From the NCBI GenBank assembly GCA_050015455.1, contig JBEKBJ010000004.1:1-64000 (forward strand): a DNA stretch of 64,000 bases, in the 5' to 3' direction. Shown piece after piece: positions 40,993 through 48,388 of the stretch. The stretch comes from JAGDMS01 sp050015455 (lineage in GTDB: Bacteria; Desulfobacterota; Binatia; HRBIN30). The notes beneath the pieces were generated by a model, which saw only the letters and a list, made by a program, of their open reading frames with translations, had not been told where the DNA came from and did not search any database. Made by a program: the position numbers and the translations under genes. Every line of letters begins with the position of its first letter. Positions within the stretch are counted from its first letter, which is position 1.

Positions 40993-42110
40993 AGCGGCAC
41001 CTCCCGGCCGTACTTGAAATGGATGAGGCAGCTCCCCTCGTACGACACCATGCATGGTCCAAGCGGGCGTTCGGGGGTGCAGCCGGTTCCGAACAGCGGG
41101 CAGTCCTCGGGCTCCGCAATCCCGCGGACCACTTCTCCACATCGGCATCCCGCACTCTCCCAGCCTGACTCCGCCTTGATGCCGAAGCGCGAGAGAGCGC
41201 AGAGTTCCCCGGGGGGAAAGAGGCCACTCAGCGGGATGGTGCCGAAACCCCTCCACTCCGCGTCACCGATTGTGAATACCTCCGCGATCAACCGCTTCGC
41301 GAGGGGGTTGCCCTCCGGCTTGACGGCCCTGCGGTAAGCGATCTCGACTTCGGCCCGGCCATCGCGGATCTGCCGCAAGACACTGAGGATGCCGAACAAG
41401 AGGTCCGCCGGCTCGAAGCCGGCCACAGCACCAGGCACGCGGTACTGTTCCGCGACGAAGCGATAGGCTTCCGAGCCGATGATGACGCTCACGTGGCCTG
41501 GATAGATGAATCCATCCAGATGCAGCTCGCCGGCATCGAGTATCGCCTTGAGGGGCGGAGGTACGAGCTTCATGGCCGGCAGCAGGCTCACGTTCGGTAT
41601 CTTCTCTTGGACGCAGGTTTTCACCACCCACCCGATGCCGGGCACGGTCGTCTCGAACCCGGCGGCGAGAAACACGACCTCCTTCTGCGGATTCGCCTTC
41701 GCCAGCTCGACCACTTCCTCCGGCGAGTAGATCACCCGCACCGAGGAGCCGTCGGCCGGTACGAGCTTCATGATGGCGCAGTCACTCGCCGGCACCCGAA
41801 GCATGTCGCCGAAAGAGGCGAGAATCACGCCGGGCCGCTCCTGGACGAGCCGGGCCGCGGCGGCAATGATGCCGTCCGGAGTGACGCAGACGGGGCAGCC
41901 CGGGCCGGAGATGAGCCGCATTCCCATCTTGCGCAGGAGCAGTCCGAGCCCGCTGCGGTACGCCGTCATGGTGTGCGTGCCGCACACTTCCATGAGCTGT
42001 ACTTCCCTGCCGATGGCGCGGAGCAGCGCGCGAACCTCCTCTACGAGCGCCCGCACGCCCTGCTCTTCACGCAAGATGCCGAGATCCATCACTCCTTGGG
42101 GTGCAGGCAT
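40989..42110 (-). CDS. hypD: hydrogenase maturation protein HypD
   Basis: A 373-residue scaffold protein that with HypC builds the Fe(CN)2CO unit. The signature motifs are present: EVCGTHT (C43), GPGCPVCV (C72, C75), GFETT and a C-terminal 4Fe-4S region with CRCGEV, DCPLFGTGC and GPCMV. It lies directly before hypE. The usual partner hypC is not found in the 154 bp upstream, nor are hypA, B or F nearby. Confidence 0.94.
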   Translation of the reverse strand: MPAPQGVMDLGILREEQGVRALVEEVRALLRAIGREVQLMEVCGTHTMTAYRSGLGLLLRKMGMRLISGPGCPVCVTPDGIIAAAARLVQERPGVILASFGDMLRVPASDCAIMKLVPADGSSVRVIYSPEEVVELAKANPQKEVVFLAAGFETTVPGIGWVVKTCVQEKIPNVSLLPAMKLVPPPLKAILDAGELHLDGFIYPGHVSVIIGSEAYRFVAEQYRVPGAVAGFEPADLLFGILSVLRQIRDGRAEVEIAYRRAVKPEGNPLAKRLIAEVFTIGDAEWRGFGTIPLSGLFPPGELCALSRFGIKAESGWESAGCRCGEVVRGIAEPEDCPLFGTGCTPERPLGPCMVSYEGSCLIHFKYGREVPL

Positions 42111-42264
42111 CGTATCGTCCTTGTCGCTGTCACCATCATTATTAGCTCCCGCGGAAATAGAAAGCGATCGGCATTCCGGGGAGAGCGTGGCTGGTACAAC
42201 ACGGTGGCAGGCGTCTCCGGAGGACCGGGATCGCGCTGGCTCGGTGACGGCGCGCCGCCGCCCC

Positions 42265-42942
42265 TCAGGTCAGCGGCACGCCGAAGAGCGCGGTGATCGC
42301 CCAGGTGGCGAAGCCCACGAAGATAGGAATCGTAAGATTGTCGTCGATGCGTAGGGGCAGGAGCTCGCACCCCGCCGCCGCGATCCCGATGATTGCCGAT
42401 GCGCCGGTAATCGTGAGGCCCGGGGCGCCGGTGCCCCACCGCAGCACGAGCGCCGCGATCGCCACGGCCGCCCCGAAGAAAGCCAGCGAGCCCTCGAGGC
42501 TCCGGTCGTCTGCGATGCGCCGGCGGCCGAAGCGGATGCCGACGACAGCGGCGAGCGGGTCGGCGATCGCGAGCGTGTAGATGGCGACCAGCGCCGCAAG
42601 CTTCGGGACTGCCAGGATCGTCAGGAGCACGGCGATTGCGAACGGGGTCATGCCGGCCTCGCGCACCTGCTCCTCGGCGCGCACGAAGCTGCGGTTCACC
42701 CATGGCGCGCGGCGCGCGACGGTCTCCGGGTAAGCGATGCGGACACGGTCGACAATGTAGACGAGGCAGGCGATGACCGCGAAGATTTGGACCACCTGCT
42801 CGTGGCTAAAAAACAGGGCATAGGCTGTGGCGGTCGCCACTCCGTTCACGAGATGGAAGAGGCGGCGGCCGAGCTGCAGGTCGCGCCGCGTCGCCGTCGG
42901 TGCACAATCGGCAGGCGCGGGAGTTGGCTCGATCGTTGTCAC
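42265..42942 (-). CDS. phytol/dolichol kinase-like membrane protein
   Basis: A 225-residue protein with six to seven hydrophobic helices and the VTE5/SEC59/DGK1 family motif DPLAAVVGIRFGRRR followed by KS-like LEGSLAFF. Family members phosphorylate long-chain prenols or diacylglycerol with CTP. The N-terminal GRRLFHLVNGV also fits. It is followed on the same strand by hypD after 154 bp and may or may not share its transcript. Substrate unknown. Confidence 0.8.
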   Translation of the reverse strand: MTTIEPTPAPADCAPTATRRDLQLGRRLFHLVNGVATATAYALFFSHEQVVQIFAVIACLVYIVDRVRIAYPETVARRAPWVNRSFVRAEEQVREAGMTPFAIAVLLTILAVPKLAALVAIYTLAIADPLAAVVGIRFGRRRIADDRSLEGSLAFFGAAVAIAALVLRWGTGAPGLTITGASAIIGIAAAGCELLPLRIDDNLTIPIFVGFATWAITALFGVPLT

Positions 42943-43084
42943 GCCTGTGGTGATGTCTCAACGTAGACCTCAACGCAAGAGTCCCTCGGCAATCAGATCG
43001 AAGGCCGCCGCACCGCGATCAACGGCTCGGGGCGGCAGGAGAGGGCTACAACCCCACGGCAACTCGGCGAACTTGGCCTTCAGT

Positions 43085-43285
43085 AACAACTTCTCGTTCG
43101 AAGCCTGGCAGATTGCCGAGCGCGGCACGATGAAGCTCCACATGGCCGACATCCACATCCACCACGCCCGCCTCTTGCGCGACAAGTCCGAGCTGGCCAA
43201 AGCCCGCGCCCTCATCGAGGCCTGCGGCTACTGGCGCCGCAAGGAAGAGCTGGAAGACGCCGAGGCGGCGGCAAGGAACTGGTGA
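43085..43285 (+). pseudogene. C-terminal fragment of a TPR-type signalling protein
   Basis: The frame reads EAWQIAERGTMKLHMADIHIHHARL, then KARALIEACGYWRRKEELED and a stop. This pattern (LAD..LH.ARL then a final helix GY.RR..EL.D) closes large TPR/NACHT or adenylate-cyclase-like proteins. The upstream part of the frame is unrelated sequence from the kinase gene's promoter region, so the body of the gene is gone. It marks the left side of a toxin-antitoxin-rich accessory stretch. Confidence 0.55.
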
Positions 43286-43436
43286 CCCGCGTGTCGCGGA
43301 GCTGCTCGCTTGCGCGGAGGTCGTAGCCTCGGACTCCAAATACTCGCCGTATCCCATTTCGGCCTGCGCGGTGAACCGGAGTCCCCGCTGTCACGCCGCG
43401 CTTGCGTGCCTCGGTGGGAGCGGGTAGCCTGCCAGC

Positions 43437-43622
43437 ATGATCGTCAAAGCCGTTGTGGATGGGAAGGTCGTCCGGCTTTCCCTCTCACGCGGGCTGGCGC
43501 AGGCGTGGCGCCGCAACCGCGGCAAGAGCATGACTGATCAACAGGCGATTGAGTTCGTCGAGCGTAGGCGGCGCGAGCACGCGTTGCGGTCCGCCAAGCC
43601 GTACCTTGAAGATCGTCCTTGA
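43437..43622 (+). CDS. VapB-like antitoxin, orphaned
   Basis: A 61-residue basic protein starting MIVKAVVDGKVVRLSLSRG with Arg-rich helices after it. It is followed, with a 17-bp overlap, by the first codons of a PIN toxin that is then broken, which is why I take it as an antitoxin. Alone, the sequence is too short for a firm assignment. An ATG at 43437 is the start; no ribosome site is clear. Confidence 0.5.
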   Translation: MIVKAVVDGKVVRLSLSRGLAQAWRRNRGKSMTDQQAIEFVERRRREHALRSAKPYLEDRP

Positions 43623-43668
43623 TACCTGCGTTCTGAAGCTGGCGACGCTGCCGAATCCGGCGAGCGGC
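43606..43668 (+). pseudogene. first 21 codons of a PIN toxin, rest missing
   Basis: A TTG at 43606 begins KIVLDTCVLKLATLPNPASG, the beta-strand and first metal-binding Asp of a PIN domain. After this the frame continues as unrelated sequence with none of the other acidic residues. It overlaps the antitoxin-like ORF as a real toxin gene would. The toxin has been deleted. Confidence 0.65.
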
Positions 43669-43747
43669 CTGCTGTCGACTGGTACCGGCGGTGGCGAAGA
43701 ATTCTTCAGGTTCCGGCTTGCGCGCGGAATGTGGTATGCGTACTCCC

Positions 43748-44050
43748 ATGGCGGCCAAAATCGCGATCGATCGCCACCGAATCGCTGAGTTCTGCCGGCG
43801 CCATCACGTTCGCAAACTCGCCCTGTTTGGCTCCGTCCTGACGGACGATTTCCGGCCAGACAGCGACGTTGACGTCCTGGTCGATTTCGAGCCCGGCCAG
43901 GTCATCGGTTTCCGGATCTTCGATATCGAGGAAGAACTCTCGCGCATCCTCGGCGGACATCGCGTCGATCTCGTGCGCGAGAAGTACCTCAACCGGCGGC
44001 TCCGCGATCGCGTGCTCGCAAGCGCAGAGACTCAGTATGCAGAAGGATGA
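43748..44050 (+). CDS. minimal nucleotidyltransferase (MNT) antitoxin
   Basis: About 100 residues with the nucleotidyltransferase signature GSVLTDDF then SDVDVLVDF (GSx(n)DxD), and a C-terminal part RVDLVREKYLNRRLRD. MNT proteins of HEPN/MNT pairs add AMP to the partner HEPN ribonuclease and thereby silence it. The ATG at 43748 starts MAAKIAIDRHRI; an ATG at 43736 is an alternative. The end overlaps the HEPN gene by 14 bp. The pair looks intact. Confidence 0.85.
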   Translation: MAAKIAIDRHRIAEFCRRHHVRKLALFGSVLTDDFRPDSDVDVLVDFEPGQVIGFRIFDIEEELSRILGGHRVDLVREKYLNRRLRDRVLASAETQYAEG

Positions 44051-44387
44051 TCTGGTCTATGTCGGCCACATGCTCGACATGGCCCGCAAGGCGATCGGAA
44101 AAATCCAGGGCCGGAGTCGCGCGGACTACGACGCCGACGAGGACCTTCGCCTGGCCCTGACCCATATTGTTCAGACGCTCGGCGAAGCGGCGCGCCGCGT
44201 TTCACTACCGTTCCAGCAGGCCCACCTCGAGATCCCGTGGCGAAAGATCGTCGGCATGCGGCATAAGGTCGTGCACGACTACCTCGAAGTAGACTACGAT
44301 CTCGTATGGGACGTGGTGTCAGCCGAACTACCCGCGCTCGTAAGCCAGCTAGAGCAGCTCGTGCCGCCTGACCCGAGCGGCGCGTGA
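44037..44387 (+). CDS. HEPN-domain ribonuclease toxin (DUF86)
   Basis: From the ATG at 44037 the frame gives 116 residues, MQKDDLVYVGHMLDMARKA, with the HEPN active-site motif Rx4-6H as RHKVVHDY. The frame is open further upstream, but that part lies inside the MNT gene in another phase. HEPN toxins of this class degrade RNA (often tRNA) when not AMPylated by MNT. Translation is likely coupled to MNT through the 14-bp overlap. Confidence 0.85.
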   Translation: MQKDDLVYVGHMLDMARKAIGKIQGRSRADYDADEDLRLALTHIVQTLGEAARRVSLPFQQAHLEIPWRKIVGMRHKVVHDYLEVDYDLVWDVVSAELPALVSQLEQLVPPDPSGA

Positions 44388-44525
44388 CTCTTGAATTGTC
44401 AGCAGAAGGGCGCCGCCCAGGTAGCGTCCTCTGATGGTAGAGCCGTAGACGGGTCACGACCAACCTGTGGCGGAGCGCCACAGCCAAGCCTTGCGGTGCG
44501 GCTGTGCAACGAGTAGCAGGATTCC

Positions 44526-44885
44526 ATGGCCATCACGACGATCCGGGCGAAGGTCAGTAACCCCGCGGCTCGAAAACGGGTCATCGAGCAGGAGTTCTTC
44601 GTCGATTCGGGGGCGATCTATGCCCTCGTGCCGGCGACCGTGCTGCGGCGGCTGGGTATCCGCCCCGAGACGCGAGAGACGTTTACGCTGGCCGACGGCA
44701 GTCACGCCACGCGCTCTATCGGCTTCGCCATCTTCGAAATCGACGGCCGGCGCGGCGCGTCGAAGGTCATCTTCGGCGTGCCGGGCGACGCCAGCCTGTT
44801 GGGCGCGGTCACGCTGGAGGAACTGGGCCTGATGCTTGATCCGCTACGGCGTGAGCTGCGACCGCTGCCGATGCAGCTGGTGTGA
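44526..44885 (+). CDS. small retroviral-type aspartyl protease family protein
   Basis: A 119-residue protein with EFFVDSGAIYALVPATVLRRLG, where D-S-G-A is the aspartyl protease triad of pepsin-retropepsin-like folds (PF13650/PF13975), and a second hydrophobic strand block GAVTLEELGLMLD. Such single-lobe proteins would work as dimers. There is no signal peptide. AGGA lies 6 nt before the ATG. These genes are often found in mobile or toxin-antitoxin regions with unknown role. Confidence 0.75.
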   Translation: MAITTIRAKVSNPAARKRVIEQEFFVDSGAIYALVPATVLRRLGIRPETRETFTLADGSHATRSIGFAIFEIDGRRGASKVIFGVPGDASLLGAVTLEELGLMLDPLRRELRPLPMQLV

Positions 44886-44915
44886 CGTCGCCGAATCGTG
44901 TGCACTCCTCTCCAC

Positions 44916-44944
44916 TTGACTGTTTCAATTGCAACATGCATACT
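44916..44944 (+). promoter_or_regulatory. sigma-70-type promoter of the Xre/RES pair, probably leaderless
   Basis: TTGACT at 44916-44921 and CATACT at 44939-44944 are separated by exactly 17 bp. A transcript would begin about 7 nt later, at or next to the ATG at 44951, so no leader or Shine-Dalgarno is expected. None is seen. Confidence 0.6.
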
Positions 44945-44950
44945 GATCAT

Positions 44951-45388
44951 ATGAAAGGACCAGCGGCACAGAGGGCGACGTTCGTCGCCAGTCAGGTCTA
45001 CGCGCAATCGCTCGGTGCCCGGCATGCCGTGGCGCGCATCAAGGCCGGGCTGCCCGTCAAAGAGTTCGACACGCTGCGCGCCCTGCTGGGGCTCACGGTG
45101 GCGGATCTGGCCGGGAAAGTCGGGATCTCGCTAGCCACCTTGTCCCGCCGCCGCCGGCAGAACGCCGCGCTTGACCCTGCGCACGGCGATCGCATCCTGC
45201 GCTTTGCACGGCTCTACCGCTTGGCCGTTGAGCTCTACGACGGCAACGAAGCGGCAGCACGCACCTGGCTGACCCGGCCGGCGCGGGCCCTGGAGGGGCA
45301 GACGCCGCTCGATTTCGCCGACACCGAGGCCGGTGCGCATGAGGTCGAGATGCTCATTGGCCGTTTGGAGCACGGCGTCTACACCTGA
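44951..45388 (+). CDS. Xre/MbcA/ParS-type antitoxin
   Basis: From the ATG at 44951 a 145-residue protein. It has a helix-turn-helix (LLGLTVADLAGKVGISLATLSRR) and the DUF2384 toxin-binding part with YDGNEAAARTWLTRPARAL and GQTPLDFADTEAG. This is the partner of RES toxins. An upstream in-frame ATG at 44936 exists but lies within the predicted promoter. The stop shares one base with the RES start. Autoregulation by the HTH is expected. Confidence 0.88.
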   Translation: MKGPAAQRATFVASQVYAQSLGARHAVARIKAGLPVKEFDTLRALLGLTVADLAGKVGISLATLSRRRRQNAALDPAHGDRILRFARLYRLAVELYDGNEAAARTWLTRPARALEGQTPLDFADTEAGAHEVEMLIGRLEHGVYT

Positions 45389-45849
45389 TGCCAACGGTCT
45401 GGCGCGTCGTGAAGCGGCGCCACGCCGCCACGGCCTTCGACGGTCAGGCAGCGAGGCGGTTCGGCGGCCGTTGGAACTCGCCGGGGCGGCGGGCCGTCTA
45501 CGTGAGTGACAGTAAGTCGCTGGCGACCCTGGAGATGCTCGTTCACCTCGACGTGGCGCAGCCCCTTCCGCGCCTGGTCGCCTTCGCGTTCGACTTGGAC
45601 GGGAAGCTCATCGAGCGCCTCCCGGCGGAGCGGCTGCCGCGGCAGTGGCGCACGTTGCAAGGGTCTTCCGCTACTCGACGGATCGGAGACGAATGGCTGG
45701 CCGCCGGCCGCTCGTTAGCCCTGGCTGTGCCCAGCGCGATTGTGCCCGAGGAGATCAACTACGTTCTGAACCCCGAACATCCCGCGTTCGCACGACTGCG
45801 CGTCGGCCGGCCGATGTCGTTCCTTCTCGATCCGCGTCTCCTGCGCTGA
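45388..45849 (+). CDS. RES-domain toxin
   Basis: A 153-residue RES protein, named for conserved Arg, Glu and Ser. Visible are FGGRWNSPG, VYVSDSKSLATLEML and AVPSAIVPEEINYVLNP. Characterised members degrade NAD+ by phosphorolysis or hydrolysis and stop growth. It directly follows the Xre antitoxin with a one-base overlap, and all conserved residues are in place, so the pair should be active. Confidence 0.9.
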   Translation: MPTVWRVVKRRHAATAFDGQAARRFGGRWNSPGRRAVYVSDSKSLATLEMLVHLDVAQPLPRLVAFAFDLDGKLIERLPAERLPRQWRTLQGSSATRRIGDEWLAAGRSLALAVPSAIVPEEINYVLNPEHPAFARLRVGRPMSFLLDPRLLR

Positions 45850-45860
45850 GCAGGTCCGCC

Positions 45861-47069
45861 TCACACGTACTTCTTCAGCTCCAGGCGAGCCACCATGCCG
45901 CGATGCACCTCGTCCGGGCCGTCGGCGATGCGCAGCGCTCGCGCCATAGCGGCGAAGCGGGTGAGCTCAGCGTCCGCCATGCCCTCCCCGCCGTGGATCT
46001 GGATGGCGGCGTCGACCACGGTCTGCAGCACGTTCGGCGCAACCACCTTGATTGCCGAGATGTCGGTGAGCGCACCAAAGGTGCCGTAACGGTCCAGCGC
46101 CCAGGCGGCCTTCAACGTGAGCAGCCGCGCCTGGTCGATCGCCATGCGAGAGTTGGCGATGATGTCGCGGTTGCCACCGAGGTTGGCCAACGGCTTGCCG
46201 AATGCCACACGCGCGACGGCGCGCTCGCACAGCCGCTGCAGCACCCGCTCCGCCGCACCGATGCAACGCATGCAGTGATGTATGCGGCCCGGCCCCAACC
46301 GCCCTTGCGCGATCTCGAAGCCGCGGCCCGGCCCGGCGATGAAATTACTCTTCGGCACCCGCACGTCGTTGAACACGACCTCACCATGCCCGTGCGGCTC
46401 TTCCAGGTGACCGAAGACGGGAAGCATGCGCACGACCTTCACGCCGGAGGTGTCCATGGGCACGACCACCATGGAGTGGCGCTGGTGGCGCTCGGCTTTG
46501 GGATCGGTCACGCCCATGAAGATCAGGAACTTGCAGCGTGGGTCGCCGGCGCCGCTGGTCCACCACTTCTGGCCGTTGATGACGATCTGATCACCCTCGA
46601 TCTCGCAGGTGGCCTTCATGTTGGTGGCGTCGCTGGACGCAACCGCCGGCTCGGTCATGGCGAAGCCGGAACGGATCTCGCCATTGAGCAGCGGCTTGAG
46701 CCAACGTTCCTTCTGCTCCTCCGAACCGTACCGCACCAGCACCTCGGCGTTGCCCGTATCCGGCGCGCTGCAGTTGAAGACCTCAGGTGCGAGAAAGCTT
46801 CTGCCCATGATCTCGGCCAGCGGCGCGTAGTCGCGATTGTCGAGACCGGCGCTGTATTCGCTCTCCGGCAAGAAGAGATTCCACAATCCGAGCGCCTTGG
46901 CCTCCGCCTTGAGCTCGTCGAGGATAGGTGGGACCCGCCATTGTCGCCAGTCGTCCGTATGGGCGAGCTGGTCGAAATAGGTCTGCTCGTTGGGAACGAT
47001 GCGCTCGCGCGTAAAGCGCTCGACCTGGGTCATGTACTGCTGGGCACGTTCTGAGTGTTCGAAGTCCAC
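45861..47069 (-). CDS. acyl-CoA dehydrogenase, ACAD10/11-like
   Basis: A 402-residue FAD flavoprotein with the acyl-CoA dehydrogenase three-domain layout: N-terminal helices, the beta-domain FAD motif FAMTEPAVASSDATN and WWTSGAG, and a C-terminal helical domain with IHGGEGMADAELTRF and RIADGPDEVHRGMVAR. The last motif (ADGPDEVH) is typical of the ACAD10/11 group, which oxidises long or modified acyl-CoAs, including 4-hydroxy acids. It ends 11 bp from the RES toxin gene (convergent). No beta-oxidation partners are nearby. Confidence 0.9.
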   Translation of the reverse strand: MDFEHSERAQQYMTQVERFTRERIVPNEQTYFDQLAHTDDWRQWRVPPILDELKAEAKALGLWNLFLPESEYSAGLDNRDYAPLAEIMGRSFLAPEVFNCSAPDTGNAEVLVRYGSEEQKERWLKPLLNGEIRSGFAMTEPAVASSDATNMKATCEIEGDQIVINGQKWWTSGAGDPRCKFLIFMGVTDPKAERHQRHSMVVVPMDTSGVKVVRMLPVFGHLEEPHGHGEVVFNDVRVPKSNFIAGPGRGFEIAQGRLGPGRIHHCMRCIGAAERVLQRLCERAVARVAFGKPLANLGGNRDIIANSRMAIDQARLLTLKAAWALDRYGTFGALTDISAIKVVAPNVLQTVVDAAIQIHGGEGMADAELTRFAAMARALRIADGPDEVHRGMVARLELKKYV

Positions 47070-47160
47070 GTCGGCTTCTCGTTTCTAAGTAGGAGCGACA
47101 CGCGCATCGTCTCGTATCCCAACCGAGCGCGGGTTGCGCGACGCGCAAGCCGGGGCGCCT

Positions 47161-47541
47161 TTACAAGTGTACGAGGGCACCGATCAGCGCTCCGATCAGC
47201 AGCACGCCATTGACGATGGCCGTGATCACGAAGCCGGTCGCACGCTGGTTGGGGTCGGCGACATAGCCGCGCTCGTAGATGAAACGGGCGACGATGAACA
47301 CGACACCGAGGAGCGCCGCGATCCACAAGCTCACGTACAAACCGAACAGCCACATCCCCGGCAGGAAAATGAGCAGCTGTTCGAGCGTATTCTGGTGCAC
47401 GCGGAAATGCCGCTCGAAGATGGCGTGTCCTGTGGTCGCCGGCGCCTCAACGCCGTAGCGCTGCCGCGCCTGCCCCACCCGCACGCCCTGCACGACATAC
47501 TGAATCAGCGCCAATACCGTCACGATCGTAACCAGTGGCAT
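47161..47541 (-). CDS. MAPEG family membrane protein
   Basis: A 126-residue protein with four transmembrane helices and the MAPEG (eicosanoid and glutathione metabolism) motif FERHFRVHQNTLEQLLIFLP. The short loop after it and the Tyr/Arg-rich IYERGYVADPNQRA match bacterial MAPEGs, some of which have glutathione transferase or peroxidase activity. The physiological substrate is unknown. It lies 91 bp upstream of the acyl-CoA dehydrogenase on the same strand. Confidence 0.88.
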   Translation of the reverse strand: MPLVTIVTVLALIQYVVQGVRVGQARQRYGVEAPATTGHAIFERHFRVHQNTLEQLLIFLPGMWLFGLYVSLWIAALLGVVFIVARFIYERGYVADPNQRATGFVITAIVNGVLLIGALIGALVHL

Positions 47542-47603
47542 ATGTTCTCCTCTCTATCCCGGGAGCGCCGGCATCCTGCCGGCTTTCCTCGCATAATCGC
47601 CTA

Positions 47604-47632
47604 TTGACTGAAAGCGAAAGTTTAGCGAAAAT
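47604..47632 (+). promoter_or_regulatory. promoter with internal direct repeat upstream of imuA-imuB-dnaE2
   Basis: TTGACT (47604-47609) and GAAAAT (47627-47632) are 17 bp apart, with a start site expected near 47639, the GTG of imuA. Between them AGCGAAA occurs twice (47613-47619 and 47624-47630, 11-bp period). A direct repeat across the -35/-10 spacer is where a repressor would bind. LexA control is usual for these cassettes, but the repeat is not a known LexA box that I can name. Confidence 0.5.
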
Positions 47633-47638
47633 TGCTTG

Positions 47639-48388
47639 GTGCTGGTTCCCACCTCACAGCCATCCGCCGTGGCTCGTCTTGCCGAGCTCTCTTTGCCGGG
47701 ACGAGTGCATGTGGGTGCGGCTTCCGAAGCGGTGCGGCGTCTCCCGATCGGCGTGCAGCCGTTGGATGCGGTACTGAATGGCGGATTGCCGCGCGGCCGT
47801 ATCAGTGAGCTGATCGGCCCCCTCTCGTCGGGCAAGACGTCGCTCGCGCTCACACTCCTCGCCACCGCCACACGTCGCGGTGAGGTCGTCGCCTGTATCG
47901 ATCCGGCGGAGGCGCTGCATCCGGCATCGCTCGCGATTGCCGGCACCGACCTGCAGCGGCTGTTGTGGGTACGGCCACCTTCGGCGACGGCGGCCATGCG
48001 TTGCGCCGAACTATTGCTGCAAGCGGGCGGCTTTGCAGTGGTCGTGCTCGACCTCGGAGTATCACCGCCGCGTCCGCTCCGCGGTCAGGTGTGGCCGCGC
48101 CTGTTGCACGCTGCGGAACAATCACACACGGCGCTCATCGTCGTCGCACCAGAGCGTGTCGCCGGCAGCTTTGCCGCCGTCAGCCTCGGTTTGCAGCGGC
48201 GCACCCCACTGTGGCGCCGTGGGCTATGGGCGCTGTTCGACGGTTTCGAAACCGCGATGACGGTCGTACGCAACAAGCTCGGCGCGCCGGGGAAATCAAC
48301 CGTGATTCGTGCTTGTGAGTCGTGTCCGTCTACAGAGGAGCCTCTGTTCACGCTCACGAGCACGACCTACGAGCACGAATCACGATAA
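47639..48388 (+). CDS. imuA: ImuA-like RecA-fold mutasome protein
   Basis: About 249 residues, starting at GTG 47639 or the preceding TTG 47636. It is RecA-like: PIGVQPLDAVLNGGLPRGRISELIGP with a degenerate P-loop SSGKTSLAL, then VACIDPAEALHPAS and VVVLDLG. ImuA is the organiser of the ImuA-ImuB-DnaE2 error-prone mutasome that gives SOS mutagenesis. The last 28 codons lie in an imperfect palindrome (48301-48384), giving a Cys/Ser/Thr-rich tail unlike the rest. The stop overlaps the imuB start by one base. Confidence 0.85.
   Translation: MLVPTSQPSAVARLAELSLPGRVHVGAASEAVRRLPIGVQPLDAVLNGGLPRGRISELIGPLSSGKTSLALTLLATATRRGEVVACIDPAEALHPASLAIAGTDLQRLLWVRPPSATAAMRCAELLLQAGGFAVVVLDLGVSPPRPLRGQVWPRLLHAAEQSHTALIVVAPERVAGSFAAVSLGLQRRTPLWRRGLWALFDGFETAMTVVRNKLGAPGKSTVIRACESCPSTEEPLFTLTSTTYEHESR
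48301..48384. repeat. 84-bp composite palindrome at the imuA/imuB junction
   Basis: Outer arms 48301-48324 and 48361-48384 are inverted copies matching at about 21 of 24 positions (CGTGATTCGTGCT type). In the loop a perfect palindrome ACAGAGG-AG-CCTCTGT lies at 48332-48347. The element is coding throughout and ends 3 bp before the imuB start codon. Confidence 0.8.

Noticed and set aside
45645..47054. 469-codon plus-strand frame opposite the acyl-CoA dehydrogenase
   Set aside because: Shadow with repetitive His/Arg/Asp composition. The minus-strand dehydrogenase motifs are clear.
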